Below are positions 1 through 7,310 of a stretch of 8,666 nt of DNA, in pieces. Both the position numbers and the translations under genes were made by a program. The notes under the pieces were generated by a model. The model saw only the letters and a program-made list of their open reading frames with translations, was not told where the DNA came from and searched no databases. This DNA is from Chloroflexota bacterium (GTDB taxonomy: Bacteria; Chloroflexota; Limnocylindria; Limnocylindrales; CSP1-4), in assembly GCA_021789355.1 (NCBI GenBank), contig JAJYJR010000233.1, positions 1 to 8,666 on the forward strand. The letters run 5' to 3'. Position 1 is the stretch's first letter; each line of letters starts with the position of its first letter.

Positions 1-1
1 A

Positions 2-871
2 TCCGTGTGGCAGGGGATCCAAAGTGAAGCCGCCAAGGTCGGCGCCCACGCAACCCTGTACGACGGGCAGTTCTCAGCTTCAGTGCAGTTGAGCCAGGTG
101 GAGGACGCCACGACGTCGGGCAAGTTCAATGGCTTCGCCATCGTGGCCAACGACACGGTCGGTATCGCGAGCGCGATTCAGAGCGCGTGGCAAACTGCGA
201 AGATCCCTACCGTGACCACGCTGTTCCCGATCGGGCCGAATCTCACCACGCTGCAGCCGCAGGTCCCTGGCATCATCGGAACGATCGCTCGGCCCCCGGC
301 AGATGGGGCCAAGCTGCAGGCGGATTCCCTCATTCAGTATTGTCAGAACATCAACCCGTGTCGGGTCGTGATCCTGATCGGCCAGCTGCAGTATCCCTTC
401 GATAAGGTCCGCTACGATGCGTACTTGTCCGACCTCAAGCCGCACTCAAACATCCAGGTCGTGGCGATGGGACAAGGCAACTACGACCGCGACACCTCAC
501 TGAAGGTAATGCAGGACATCCTGCAGGCACACCCGCAGATCAATGCCGTGCTGTCCAACGCCGACCAGCAGACCGAAGGCGCGGTGCTTGCCCTGCAAGC
601 TGCTGGGATCGATCCGAAGTCTATCTTCCTCACCGGGGCGGGTGCCACGGAGGCGGGAGTCGCCGCGGTGCGTTCCGGTGAATGGACAAACCTCTTGGCC
701 GATTATCCGTTCTCGATGGGGGTTAGCGCGGTCGACACCCTGGTGAAGTACCTCCAGGGTCAGACCCAGCCCGTGGTCATCAACGAGGACACGTTCGAGC
801 CGTTCAGTCCGCTGCTCACCCAGGACCTCCTGAAGGCCCATCCGGATTTCATTGGTCAGTGGAAGGGCTGA
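2..871 (+). CDS. Sugar-type ABC transporter substrate-binding protein (5' truncated)
   Basis: This is the C-terminal part of a periplasmic or lipid-anchored binding protein of the Peripla_BP_4 (ribose/xylose-type) fold, which captures a solute outside the membrane and delivers it to the ATPase/permease encoded next. The frame is open from base 2, so the true start, signal peptide and any lipobox lie upstream. Roughly 50-80 residues are missing relative to the family's usual length. Counting the GTG at base 5 as residue 1, the late-domain pattern is typical: LSNADQQTEGAVLAL near 183-197, then a TGAGATEAG segment (210-218), then a P-x-x-x-G-x-x-AVD-x-L helix start (235-246). The usual 'GFDG' aspartate is replaced by glycine (G213), so a non-ribose ligand is possible. 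Cys113 and Cys119 could form a disulfide. The last 13 bases overlap the ATPase gene. The fold assignment is firm and the ligand is unknown. Confidence 0.9.
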   Translation, partial: SVWQGIQSEAAKVGAHATLYDGQFSASVQLSQVEDATTSGKFNGFAIVANDTVGIASAIQSAWQTAKIPTVTTLFPIGPNLTTLQPQVPGIIGTIARPPADGAKLQADSLIQYCQNINPCRVVILIGQLQYPFDKVRYDAYLSDLKPHSNIQVVAMGQGNYDRDTSLKVMQDILQAHPQINAVLSNADQQTEGAVLALQAAGIDPKSIFLTGAGATEAGVAAVRSGEWTNLLADYPFSMGVSAVDTLVKYLQGQTQPVVINEDTFEPFSPLLTQDLLKAHPDFIGQWKG

Positions 872-2391
872 CGCCCCCCTCGGCGGGGCCCGTCGTACGG
901 CTCCGTGGCCTCTCCAAACACTTCGGCGCGACACGCGCCCTGGTGGACATCGACCTCGATATCGCACCGGGCAGCGTGCACGGTCTTGTCGGTCAGAACG
1001 GGGCGGGCAAGAGCACGCTAGGCAAGATCCTGAGCGGGATCCACGAGCGCGACTCCGGCGACTTCATCGCCTTCGGCGATGCCGTTCGGCACTGGTCGCC
1101 GCGAGCCGCGCTCGCGCGCGGAATCGCCATGATCCAGCAGGAACTGTCCCTCGTGCCGGAACTGACTGTGGCGCAGAACGTGTTCCTGGGTATCGAGCAG
1201 CATCGGCTTGGGCTGCTCACGGAGCGCGAGGTCGAGCGGTTTGATGCCTTGAACGATCAGGTCGGCTTTCGATTGAACCCGACTGATCGGGTACGCAGCC
1301 TGAGATTCGCGGACCGCCAGAAGGTGGAGATCCTGAGGGCGTTGGCACGGAACGCGAAGCTGATCGTCATGGATGAGCCAACCTCGGCGCTCACCGTGGA
1401 CGAGGCGGACCACCTGCACCAGATCATCGGTCGACTTGCGGCTGACGGGCGCACGGTGGTCTACATCAGCCACTTCCTGAACGAAGTGCTGCAGACGTGC
1501 GGCGTCGTGACCACGATGCGTGATGGACAGGTCGTGCGGACCGCACCCGCGACGAAGGAGACCGAAGGCAGTCTGGTCATGGCCATGGTCGGCCGGTCCG
1601 TCGAGATCGCTTTCCCGAGCCGGCGCCCACCGCGCGTCGAATCCGGCGCGCCCATGTTGCGTGTCGAACACCTGCGCGCCGCGCCGACCGTGCTCGACGT
1701 GACGTTCGAGGTCCATCCGGGAGAGATCGTTGGCCTGGCCGGGCTCGTGGGCAGCGGCCGCAGTGAGGCCCTGCGAGCGGTGTTCGGCGCAGATGTAGGT
1801 GACGGGGGACTGGTGGAGTTCGAATCGGGGCCGTACGCGCGTCGGACGCCCTTGCGCTCGATTCGACGGGGCATCGCCATGCTCCCTGAGGACCGTCGTG
1901 GACAAGGCCTCGTGGCCAGCATGTCGGTGCGCGAGAACATCAGCCTGCCAAGCATGGCGCAGTTTACGAGGTGGGGTCTCGTGAACCGACGCAAAGAAAC
2001 GAGTGCGATCGTGCGGCTGCTCCGCGAGCTGGCGGTGGTCCCGCAGCGTCCCGACGAGGACATCATGACCTTGTCCGGCGGCAATCAGCAGAAGGTGCTC
2101 CTGGGTCGGTGGCTTGGTGTGACGCCGAAACTCCTGCTGCTCGACGAGCCGACCCGAGGCATCGATGTCGGGGCCAAGCAGCAGATCTATGAAACGATCG
2201 TCCAACTGGCGGAACGCGGCCTCGGCATCGTTCTCGTGTCCTCGGAGCTGGAGGAGGTCATGGGTCTGTCCGATCGCGTCTACCTCATTCGTTCCGGTCG
2301 GACGCTAGGCATGGTGGACCCGCAAGAGGCGACTCTCGATCAGGTGCTGTTCCGCCTCTTCGGTCTGGCGGCCCAGACTCAAACGGCATGA
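859..2391 (+). CDS. Sugar-type ABC transporter ATP-binding protein (RbsA/MglA-like, two fused NBDs)
   Basis: This cytoplasmic ATPase of 510 aa, the usual length for CUT2 transporters, has two nucleotide-binding domains in one chain. NBD1 has Walker A GQNGAGKST (45-53), Q-loop glutamines at 93-94, Walker B LIVMDEPTSAL (168-178) and H-loop His205. Its signature segment, SLRFADRQ (147-154), is degenerate. NBD2 has the family-typical altered Walker A GLVGSGRSE (295-303, Arg where Lys is expected), the PEDRRGQGL segment (343-351), an intact LSGGNQQKV signature (405-413) and Walker B LLLLDEPTRGID (425-436). Its H-loop position falls in SSELEEV, without the histidine. The GTG start at 859 overlaps the binding-protein gene by 13 bases and has no obvious Shine-Dalgarno sequence, so translational coupling is likely. 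No later in-frame start would keep the first beta strand (VVRLRGLSK). It should energise the permease encoded next. Confidence 0.95.
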   Translation: MEGLTPPSAGPVVRLRGLSKHFGATRALVDIDLDIAPGSVHGLVGQNGAGKSTLGKILSGIHERDSGDFIAFGDAVRHWSPRAALARGIAMIQQELSLVPELTVAQNVFLGIEQHRLGLLTEREVERFDALNDQVGFRLNPTDRVRSLRFADRQKVEILRALARNAKLIVMDEPTSALTVDEADHLHQIIGRLAADGRTVVYISHFLNEVLQTCGVVTTMRDGQVVRTAPATKETEGSLVMAMVGRSVEIAFPSRRPPRVESGAPMLRVEHLRAAPTVLDVTFEVHPGEIVGLAGLVGSGRSEALRAVFGADVGDGGLVEFESGPYARRTPLRSIRRGIAMLPEDRRGQGLVASMSVRENISLPSMAQFTRWGLVNRRKETSAIVRLLRELAVVPQRPDEDIMTLSGGNQQKVLLGRWLGVTPKLLLLDEPTRGIDVGAKQQIYETIVQLAERGLGIVLVSSELEEVMGLSDRVYLIRSGRTLGMVDPQEATLDQVLFRLFGLAAQTQTA

Positions 2392-3395
2392 ACACGCCCT
2401 CGAGCGCGTCGGGAGGCGTCCCGGAGGTTGCCGTTGCGCAGTCGGCTCGACGGCGGGTCACGACCCCGGCGGTGCTCGACTTCATGGCCGCGAATGCGGT
2501 GCTCGTGCTCTTCGTGGCTGTGTTCGTCTGGTTGTCGATCGCGAGCAATGCCTTCCTGAAGCCGCAGAACATCATCAACATCCTGAATCAGAACGCCCCG
2601 CTCGCGATCGTCGCCACCGCCGGTACGTTCGTCATCATCAGCGGCGGATTCGACCTCTCCACAGGCGCGATGTTCGCGATCTCGAACGTCGTCGCGGCCT
2701 GGCTCGCGGTCAACGTCAACCCAAGCTTCGGGCTCGTCGTGGCCCCCCTCGCCGGTGCGCTGCTCGGCTTGGTCAACGGCCTCATCATCACGCGGTTTCG
2801 CATCCACTCGTTTCTCGCAACCCTAGCCACGAGCCTCATGTACCAGAGCCTCGCCTTGTTCATCACCGGCGGGTTCCTCATCGCAGTCAACGAGACGCCG
2901 GCGTTCACCGTCCTCGGCAGAGGGCAGATTGGCCCCATCTATGTGGCGATCTTTGTGCTTGCGGCGTTCGCGGCGGCCATGGTCGTGCTCCTCAATCGGA
3001 CGCCGTTCGGCCGCTACGTTTTCGCGGTCGGCGGCAACCAGGAGGCAGCACTGCTCTCGGGGGTCCAGGTCAACCGGATCAAGATCTGGGCCTTCACCCT
3101 GAGCGGCTTGGCCGCCGGCCTGGCGGGCACGATCCAGGTGTCTCGCATCGCGAGTGGCGAGCCGACAGCCGGCGCCGACATCACGCTCGACGCCATAGCC
3201 TCGATCATCTTGGGCGGGACCAGCATCTACGGAGGGGCCGGGGCGATCTGGCGCTCGCTCGTCGGAGTCTACCTGCTGGCACTCATCGGGAATGGCTTCA
3301 ACATCCTGAACGCCAATCCGTTCTTCATCGACCTGACCACCGGGATCATCATCGTGGGCGCCGTCGCGCTGAGCGCCTCCCGGCGAACCCGCTGA
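2388..3395 (+). CDS. Sugar-type ABC transporter permease (RbsC-like)
   Basis: This is an integral membrane permease of 335 aa in the BPD_transp_2 family, expected to work as a homodimer because no second permease is encoded here. Hydrophobic stretches at roughly 35-52, 68-85, 91-108, 112-135, 143-165, 182-203, 233-250, 288-305 and 313-330 fit the usual 8-10 membrane segments. Family landmarks are present: GGFDLSTGAM (86-95), TPFGRYVFAVGGNQEA (205-220) followed by LSGV, and LDAIASIILGGTSIYGG (267-283). The N-terminal ~30 residues are polar, basic and cytoplasmic-looking. The ATG overlaps the ATPase stop codon as ATGA, and no convincing ribosome binding site precedes it, so translation is probably coupled. 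The gene closes the transporter half of the operon. The substrate cannot be inferred from the permease alone. Confidence 0.94.
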   Translation: MNTPSSASGGVPEVAVAQSARRRVTTPAVLDFMAANAVLVLFVAVFVWLSIASNAFLKPQNIINILNQNAPLAIVATAGTFVIISGGFDLSTGAMFAISNVVAAWLAVNVNPSFGLVVAPLAGALLGLVNGLIITRFRIHSFLATLATSLMYQSLALFITGGFLIAVNETPAFTVLGRGQIGPIYVAIFVLAAFAAAMVVLLNRTPFGRYVFAVGGNQEAALLSGVQVNRIKIWAFTLSGLAAGLAGTIQVSRIASGEPTAGADITLDAIASIILGGTSIYGGAGAIWRSLVGVYLLALIGNGFNILNANPFFIDLTTGIIIVGAVALSASRRTR

Positions 3396-3411
3396 GCACA
3401 GGGACAGCACT

Positions 3412-3416
3412 GGAGG
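3412..3416 (+). promoter_or_regulatory. Strong Shine-Dalgarno sequence for the hyuA-like gene
   Basis: A GGAGG core lies 7 bases before the ATG at 3424, inside the 28-base gap that separates the permease from the first enzyme gene. It is the best ribosome binding site in the window and supports the chosen start. It also marks the transporter/enzyme boundary as the one junction that does not depend on overlap coupling. I see no promoter or terminator in the gap. Confidence 0.75.
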
Positions 3417-3423
3417 CGACGCG

Positions 3424-5529
3424 ATGGGATCGAGCACCGTGCATGGCCCGACGAGGGAGTCGCTGGGCGGGCTGCGTGTAGCAGTGGACGTGGGTGGGAC
3501 GTTCACCGATGCCGCCGTCCTTGATGAGTCGTCACGCACGGTGCATTTCGACAAGGTCGCGACGACGCCTGCAGATCCGGCGCTCGGCGTGCTCGACGCG
3601 TTACGCAAGGCCGGCGTGGACCCGCGTCGGGTGGCGCGCGTGTTCATCAACGGGAACACTCTCGCCCTCAATGCCTTGCTCACCCGCACGGGGGCGTCGT
3701 TGGCCTTGGTCACGACCGAGGGATTCCGCGACGTGTACGAGCTCGGCCGGACCGACCGCAGCGTCATGTACGACATCACCTACCACAAGCCGCCGAGTCT
3801 CGTTCCTCGCCGCCTCGCCTTCGAGGTGCGGGAGCGCATGGACTTCGAGGGCCGCGTCGTGCTCCCGCTCGACGAGGAGTGCGCCGCGCGCGTGGCCGGC
3901 GCCGTGACTGCGGCCGGCGTCCGCGCGGTCGCCATCTGCTTCCTGCACTCGTACGCGAACCCCGCACACGAGCGACGCATGGCCGACATCCTGCGTCAAC
4001 ACTGCCCAGGGATCGAGGTGACGGTGTCCCATGAGCTGGTCCGGGAGTACCGGGAGTACGAGCGCACCAGCACCGCGGTCATCGATGCGTATGTCAAGCC
4101 TGTGGTTCGCGGGTATCTCGAGCACCTGCGTGGAGAACTGGAGACGCGGGGGTTCACCGGGCGGGCCCTGGTGTCCCGCTCGGGCGGCGGGGCGATGACG
4201 TTCGAGGCAGCCGCACAACAACCGGCCCACCTGGTCCTCTCGGGACCGGCGGGCGGCGCCATCGGGGCGGCCGCCTTCGCCACGGCCGTCAACGAACCCA
4301 ATCTCGTCACGATCGACATGGGCGGCACGAGCCTCGATGTGTCGCTCATTGTGGGCGGCACGCCGACGACGCAGAACGAAGCCACACTCGAGGGACTGCC
4401 GATCTCGCTGCCCGCGCTGAATATCCGCACCATCGGCGCTGGCGGCGGATCGATCGCCTGGCTCGACGAGGCGGGCCACATGCAGGTGGGGCCCCGCAGC
4501 GCGGCGGCCGTTCCCGGACCCGCGTCGTATGCCCGCGGCGGCACCGAGCCCACGGTCACCGACGCCGCGCTCTACATCGGGTACCTCGGTGAGCACACGG
4601 CACTCGGCGGCGAGCTGCTGCTGCACCGCGACTTGGCCGCGGCCGCAATCGAACGCCTGGCGGCGGCGATGGGCCTCGACGCGCCTACGGTCGCACTCGG
4701 GATCTGGACGATCCTCGGGGTTCGAGTGACCGGTGCGGTCCGTGAGATCACGATCGAGCAGGGCCACGACCCCGCCGACTTCGCGCTGCTCGCGTTCGGC
4801 GGCGGGGGTGGGCTGATCGCCAGCGACGTGGCGCGACAGCTGGGAATCCCCAAGGTACTCGTGCCGCCTGGACCGGGCGCCTTCTGCGCCTTCGGCATGC
4901 TCTTTACCGATGTCATCCACGACTTCGCGCAGACGCGGGTGGTCGAGCTGCTGCACGCCGATGCCGCAGACCTGACGGCCCTGTACGCGGGGCTGGAGAC
5001 GCGCGGTCGGCAAGCGCTGGACGCGGACGGCTTCGACGTCGCCGACTCGACGCTCCTGCGCAGCGCGAGCCTGCGTTTCGCGGGCCAGGAGCATACCGTG
5101 GATATCGAGATCCCCGGCGGGAACCTCACCGATGCGGCGCTCGCGGAGGTAGGAGAAGCCTTCGGACGTGTGCACCTGGAACGCTATGGGCACCGCATGG
5201 ACGATCCTGTCGAGCTGGTCACGGCCCGTGTGCGGGCGATCGGGCGGGTGCCGAGGCCCGACCTCCCCCTGGCCGGACACGGAGACGTGTCCCGTGCTCG
5301 GCGCGGTGTTCGCAGCGTCTATCTCGGTGTGGCGGCAGGGTCGGTGGACTATGCCGTCTATGGCCGTGAGCATCTCGGCCGCGGCGATGTCATCCGCGGG
5401 CCGGCCATCATCGAGGAGTACACCGCAACCACCGTGATCCACGAGGCCGACGTGTGCACGGTCGGCGAGCACGGCGAACTCACGATCGCGATCGGGGCAC
5501 AGGAGCACAGGACACGCAGGGGACGGTGA
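3424..5529 (+). CDS. hyuA: Hydantoinase/oxoprolinase family protein, HyuA-like subunit
   Basis: This is the ATP-binding subunit of the N-methylhydantoinase / 5-oxoprolinase / acetophenone carboxylase superfamily, whose members phosphorylate or activate cyclic amides, ureides or ketones at the cost of ATP. At 701 aa it is full length. The domain order is Hydant_A_N (about 17-205, opening with VAVDVGGTFTDAAV at 19-32), the central actin/ASKHA-like Hydantoinase_A domain (about 212-505, with SGPAGG at 273-278, DMGGTSLDVS at 298-307 and GAGGGSIAW at 338-346), and the C-terminal domain (about 520-690, with GPAIIEEYTATTVI at 659-672). Three usual motifs are altered: NGNTLALNAL (76-85) for HGTTVATNAL, AVPGPASYA (362-370) for ADPGPACYG, and FGGGGGLIA (458-466) for FGGAGPLHA. 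A GGAGG site fixes the ATG start. The stop overlaps the next ATG by one base, matching an obligate two-subunit enzyme. Substrate unknown. Confidence 0.93.
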   Translation: MGSSTVHGPTRESLGGLRVAVDVGGTFTDAAVLDESSRTVHFDKVATTPADPALGVLDALRKAGVDPRRVARVFINGNTLALNALLTRTGASLALVTTEGFRDVYELGRTDRSVMYDITYHKPPSLVPRRLAFEVRERMDFEGRVVLPLDEECAARVAGAVTAAGVRAVAICFLHSYANPAHERRMADILRQHCPGIEVTVSHELVREYREYERTSTAVIDAYVKPVVRGYLEHLRGELETRGFTGRALVSRSGGGAMTFEAAAQQPAHLVLSGPAGGAIGAAAFATAVNEPNLVTIDMGGTSLDVSLIVGGTPTTQNEATLEGLPISLPALNIRTIGAGGGSIAWLDEAGHMQVGPRSAAAVPGPASYARGGTEPTVTDAALYIGYLGEHTALGGELLLHRDLAAAAIERLAAAMGLDAPTVALGIWTILGVRVTGAVREITIEQGHDPADFALLAFGGGGGLIASDVARQLGIPKVLVPPGPGAFCAFGMLFTDVIHDFAQTRVVELLHADAADLTALYAGLETRGRQALDADGFDVADSTLLRSASLRFAGQEHTVDIEIPGGNLTDAALAEVGEAFGRVHLERYGHRMDDPVELVTARVRAIGRVPRPDLPLAGHGDVSRARRGVRSVYLGVAAGSVDYAVYGREHLGRGDVIRGPAIIEEYTATTVIHEADVCTVGEHGELTIAIGAQEHRTRRGR
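5518..5522 (+). promoter_or_regulatory. Ribosome binding site for the hyuB-like gene, within the hyuA 3' end
   Basis: An AGGGG core sits 6 bases before the ATG at 5529. It favours that ATG over in-frame GTG or ATG codons further upstream, which would add residues overlapping the end of the HyuA-like reading frame. The TGATG overlap with the hyuA stop also supports this start. Confidence 0.6.
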
Positions 5530-7310
5530 TGAAGACTGTTGACCCGATCACCGTCGAGGTGATCCGCCATCGCCTGTTGTCGGCGGCCCGCGAGATGGCC
5601 ACCAACCTGATGCGCACCGCCTACAACACGATCGTGTACGAGATCCGCGACTTCGGGCTCGGCATCTATGATCGCCAGGGCCGCATGGTGGCCGAGGCGC
5701 CTGGGCTGACGATCTTCCTGCGCGCCAACGACTTCGCCTTGCGCTCGGTGGTTGATTTCATCGGCCACGAGAACATGCATGCGGGCGACGTGTTCCTCCT
5801 CAACTACCCCTACTGGAGCTCCGCCCACACGCTCGACATGTTTGTCTGTTCTCCCATCTTCTTGCGCCAGCGTCTGGTCGGGTTCACGGGGGTCCGTATC
5901 CACTGGCTCGATCTCAAGGCCCGCTACGCCGGGTACTGCCTGGACACGACCGACATGTACCAAGAGGGGATCGTCTTTCCCTGCACCCGGATCTACCGCC
6001 GGGGGGAGCTGAACGACGACGTCGTCAATCTCCTCAAGTTCAACAGCCGGTTTCCCGACCGTGTGCTCGGTGACATGCACGCCCAGATCTCGGCTTGCCG
6101 GATCGGCGAACGGCGCACTGCCGAGATCATCGAGGAGTACGGGTTCGAGGTCTACGAGGCCGCCATCCAGCAGATCATGGACCATGGCGAGCGTTTGGCC
6201 AGACGCAAGCTCGCGGAGTTGCCGACCGGGACCTGGTCGGCCGAGGACTACATGGACGGCGACGGCGTGGACGATCGCCTTGTCAAGATGAAAGCCACCG
6301 TGACCGTGACGCCCGACGAGATGATCGTCGACTGGACCGGCTCGGATCCGGCCGTCAAGGGCCCCATCAACCTCCCGTTCGGGCAGACCGTGGGGGTTGC
6401 CAGCCTCGTGTTCAAGGCCGTCACGACGCCAGACACACCCGCCACCGACGGCAACTTCCGGCCGCTGCGGGTCATCGCGCCTCCGGGCAGCCTGATGCAT
6501 GCCGTCCCGCCCGCCGCGACCTTCACGCTCTGGACCGGCCTGCTGGCCGGCGAGGTCATCCTGAAGGCGCTCGCGCAGGGCATGCCTGACCACGTGCCAG
6601 CCTGCTCGGGCGGAGACGTGTGCTCGATGATGGGCCTGGGAGTGAACCCGCGCACCGGACGGGCGTGGCTCGAGGCGACCAATGAGGGAGTGGGCTTCGG
6701 GGGTTTCGCCGGTGGCGATGGCGAGAACGGCATCATGATGCTCGCCGAGCCGGGCTGCCGGAACAATCCCGTCGAGGTGCTCGAGACGAAGGCGCCGCTC
6801 TTCATCGAACAGTACGGGCTGCGAGTGGACTCGGGTGGCCCAGGGCTGCACCGGGGCGGTCTCGGCATTTCCCGGGCCTACCGGTTTCTCGCCGACTCCA
6901 CCGCCGCGATGATGGTGTACAAGACCCGCACCCGCCCGTGGGCGATCGGTGAAGGTCAGAGCGGTGAGAACAACCACGTGATCCTCAACCCGGGCACCGA
7001 TCGCGAGGAGCAGCGTGGCGGGCTGTATCGGCCCATGGCCGCCGGCGAGGTCCTGCTGAACAACTCGGGAGGCGGCGGCGGGTGGGGTGATCCATTCGAG
7101 CGAGAGCCCTCAAAGGTGCTCGCGGACGTCCGGGAGGGATACGTCTCACGGGACGCCGCACGGCGCGACTATGGCGTCTCGATCGACGTCCATCGCTGGG
7201 TGGTCGATGAGGAGGAGACGGCGCGTCTGAGGAGTGCGCCTCATCCACCCGCCCCACTGCTGGTCGCTGACGCGCCCGGCCCGCGACCGCTCGTTGCCGG
7301 TCACGACTGA
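5529..7310 (+). CDS. hyuB: Hydantoinase/oxoprolinase family protein, HyuB-like subunit
   Basis: This is the second subunit of the ATP-dependent hydantoinase/oxoprolinase-type enzyme, of normal family length (593 aa) from the ATG at 5529. The chosen start gives MKTVDPITVEVIRHRL, which matches the family's usual N-terminus (DPVTLEVIR-like). Other family blocks are MRTAYNTIVYEIRDF (28-42), GDVFLLNYPY (86-95), YQEGI (144-148), RVLGDMHAQISACRIGERR (178-196), DWTGSDPAVKGPINLPFG (268-285), RPLRVIAPPGSL (311-322) and the glycine-rich tail NNSGGGGGWGDPFER (511-525). The common NDPYxGGxHLPD motif appears as NYPYWSSAHTLD (92-103), which changes the first aspartate and both glycines but keeps His100 and Asp103. 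The following H-x-x-D pair is kept as His125/Asp128. The open frame extends further upstream but shows no family similarity there. The protein should be cytoplasmic and form a complex with the HyuA-like subunit. Reaction unknown. Confidence 0.93.
   Translation: MKTVDPITVEVIRHRLLSAAREMATNLMRTAYNTIVYEIRDFGLGIYDRQGRMVAEAPGLTIFLRANDFALRSVVDFIGHENMHAGDVFLLNYPYWSSAHTLDMFVCSPIFLRQRLVGFTGVRIHWLDLKARYAGYCLDTTDMYQEGIVFPCTRIYRRGELNDDVVNLLKFNSRFPDRVLGDMHAQISACRIGERRTAEIIEEYGFEVYEAAIQQIMDHGERLARRKLAELPTGTWSAEDYMDGDGVDDRLVKMKATVTVTPDEMIVDWTGSDPAVKGPINLPFGQTVGVASLVFKAVTTPDTPATDGNFRPLRVIAPPGSLMHAVPPAATFTLWTGLLAGEVILKALAQGMPDHVPACSGGDVCSMMGLGVNPRTGRAWLEATNEGVGFGGFAGGDGENGIMMLAEPGCRNNPVEVLETKAPLFIEQYGLRVDSGGPGLHRGGLGISRAYRFLADSTAAMMVYKTRTRPWAIGEGQSGENNHVILNPGTDREEQRGGLYRPMAAGEVLLNNSGGGGGWGDPFEREPSKVLADVREGYVSRDAARRDYGVSIDVHRWVVDEEETARLRSAPHPPAPLLVADAPGPRPLVAGHD

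Noticed and set aside
1018..2205. Minus-strand open frame (about 395 codons) opposite the ATPase gene
   Set aside because: The plus-strand reading has both NBDs with Walker and signature motifs; the antisense product shows nothing recognisable.
3396..3423. Possible promoter or terminator in the permease/hyuA gap
   Set aside because: Only 28 bases are available; there is no recognisable -35/-10 pair and no hairpin with a T-run. Only the ribosome binding site is supported.
3601..5508. Long open frame on the minus strand (about 635 codons) opposite the hyuA-like gene
   Set aside because: The predicted protein is rich in Arg, His, Asp and Gly with no recognisable domain, and it lies wholly opposite a clear hydantoinase gene. 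Long antisense frames are expected in GC-rich DNA from codon bias.
5454..5528. Upstream extension of the hyuB-like frame by 25 residues
   Set aside because: The added residues are Arg/His/Asp-rich and unlike the family N-terminus. The ATG at 5529 has an AGGGG site, a TGATG overlap with the preceding stop, and gives the expected DPITVEVIR opening.
5358..6977. Long open frame on the minus strand (about 539 codons) opposite the hyuB-like gene
   Set aside because: Same reasoning: low-complexity composition, no family motifs, and full overlap with a well-supported plus-strand gene.
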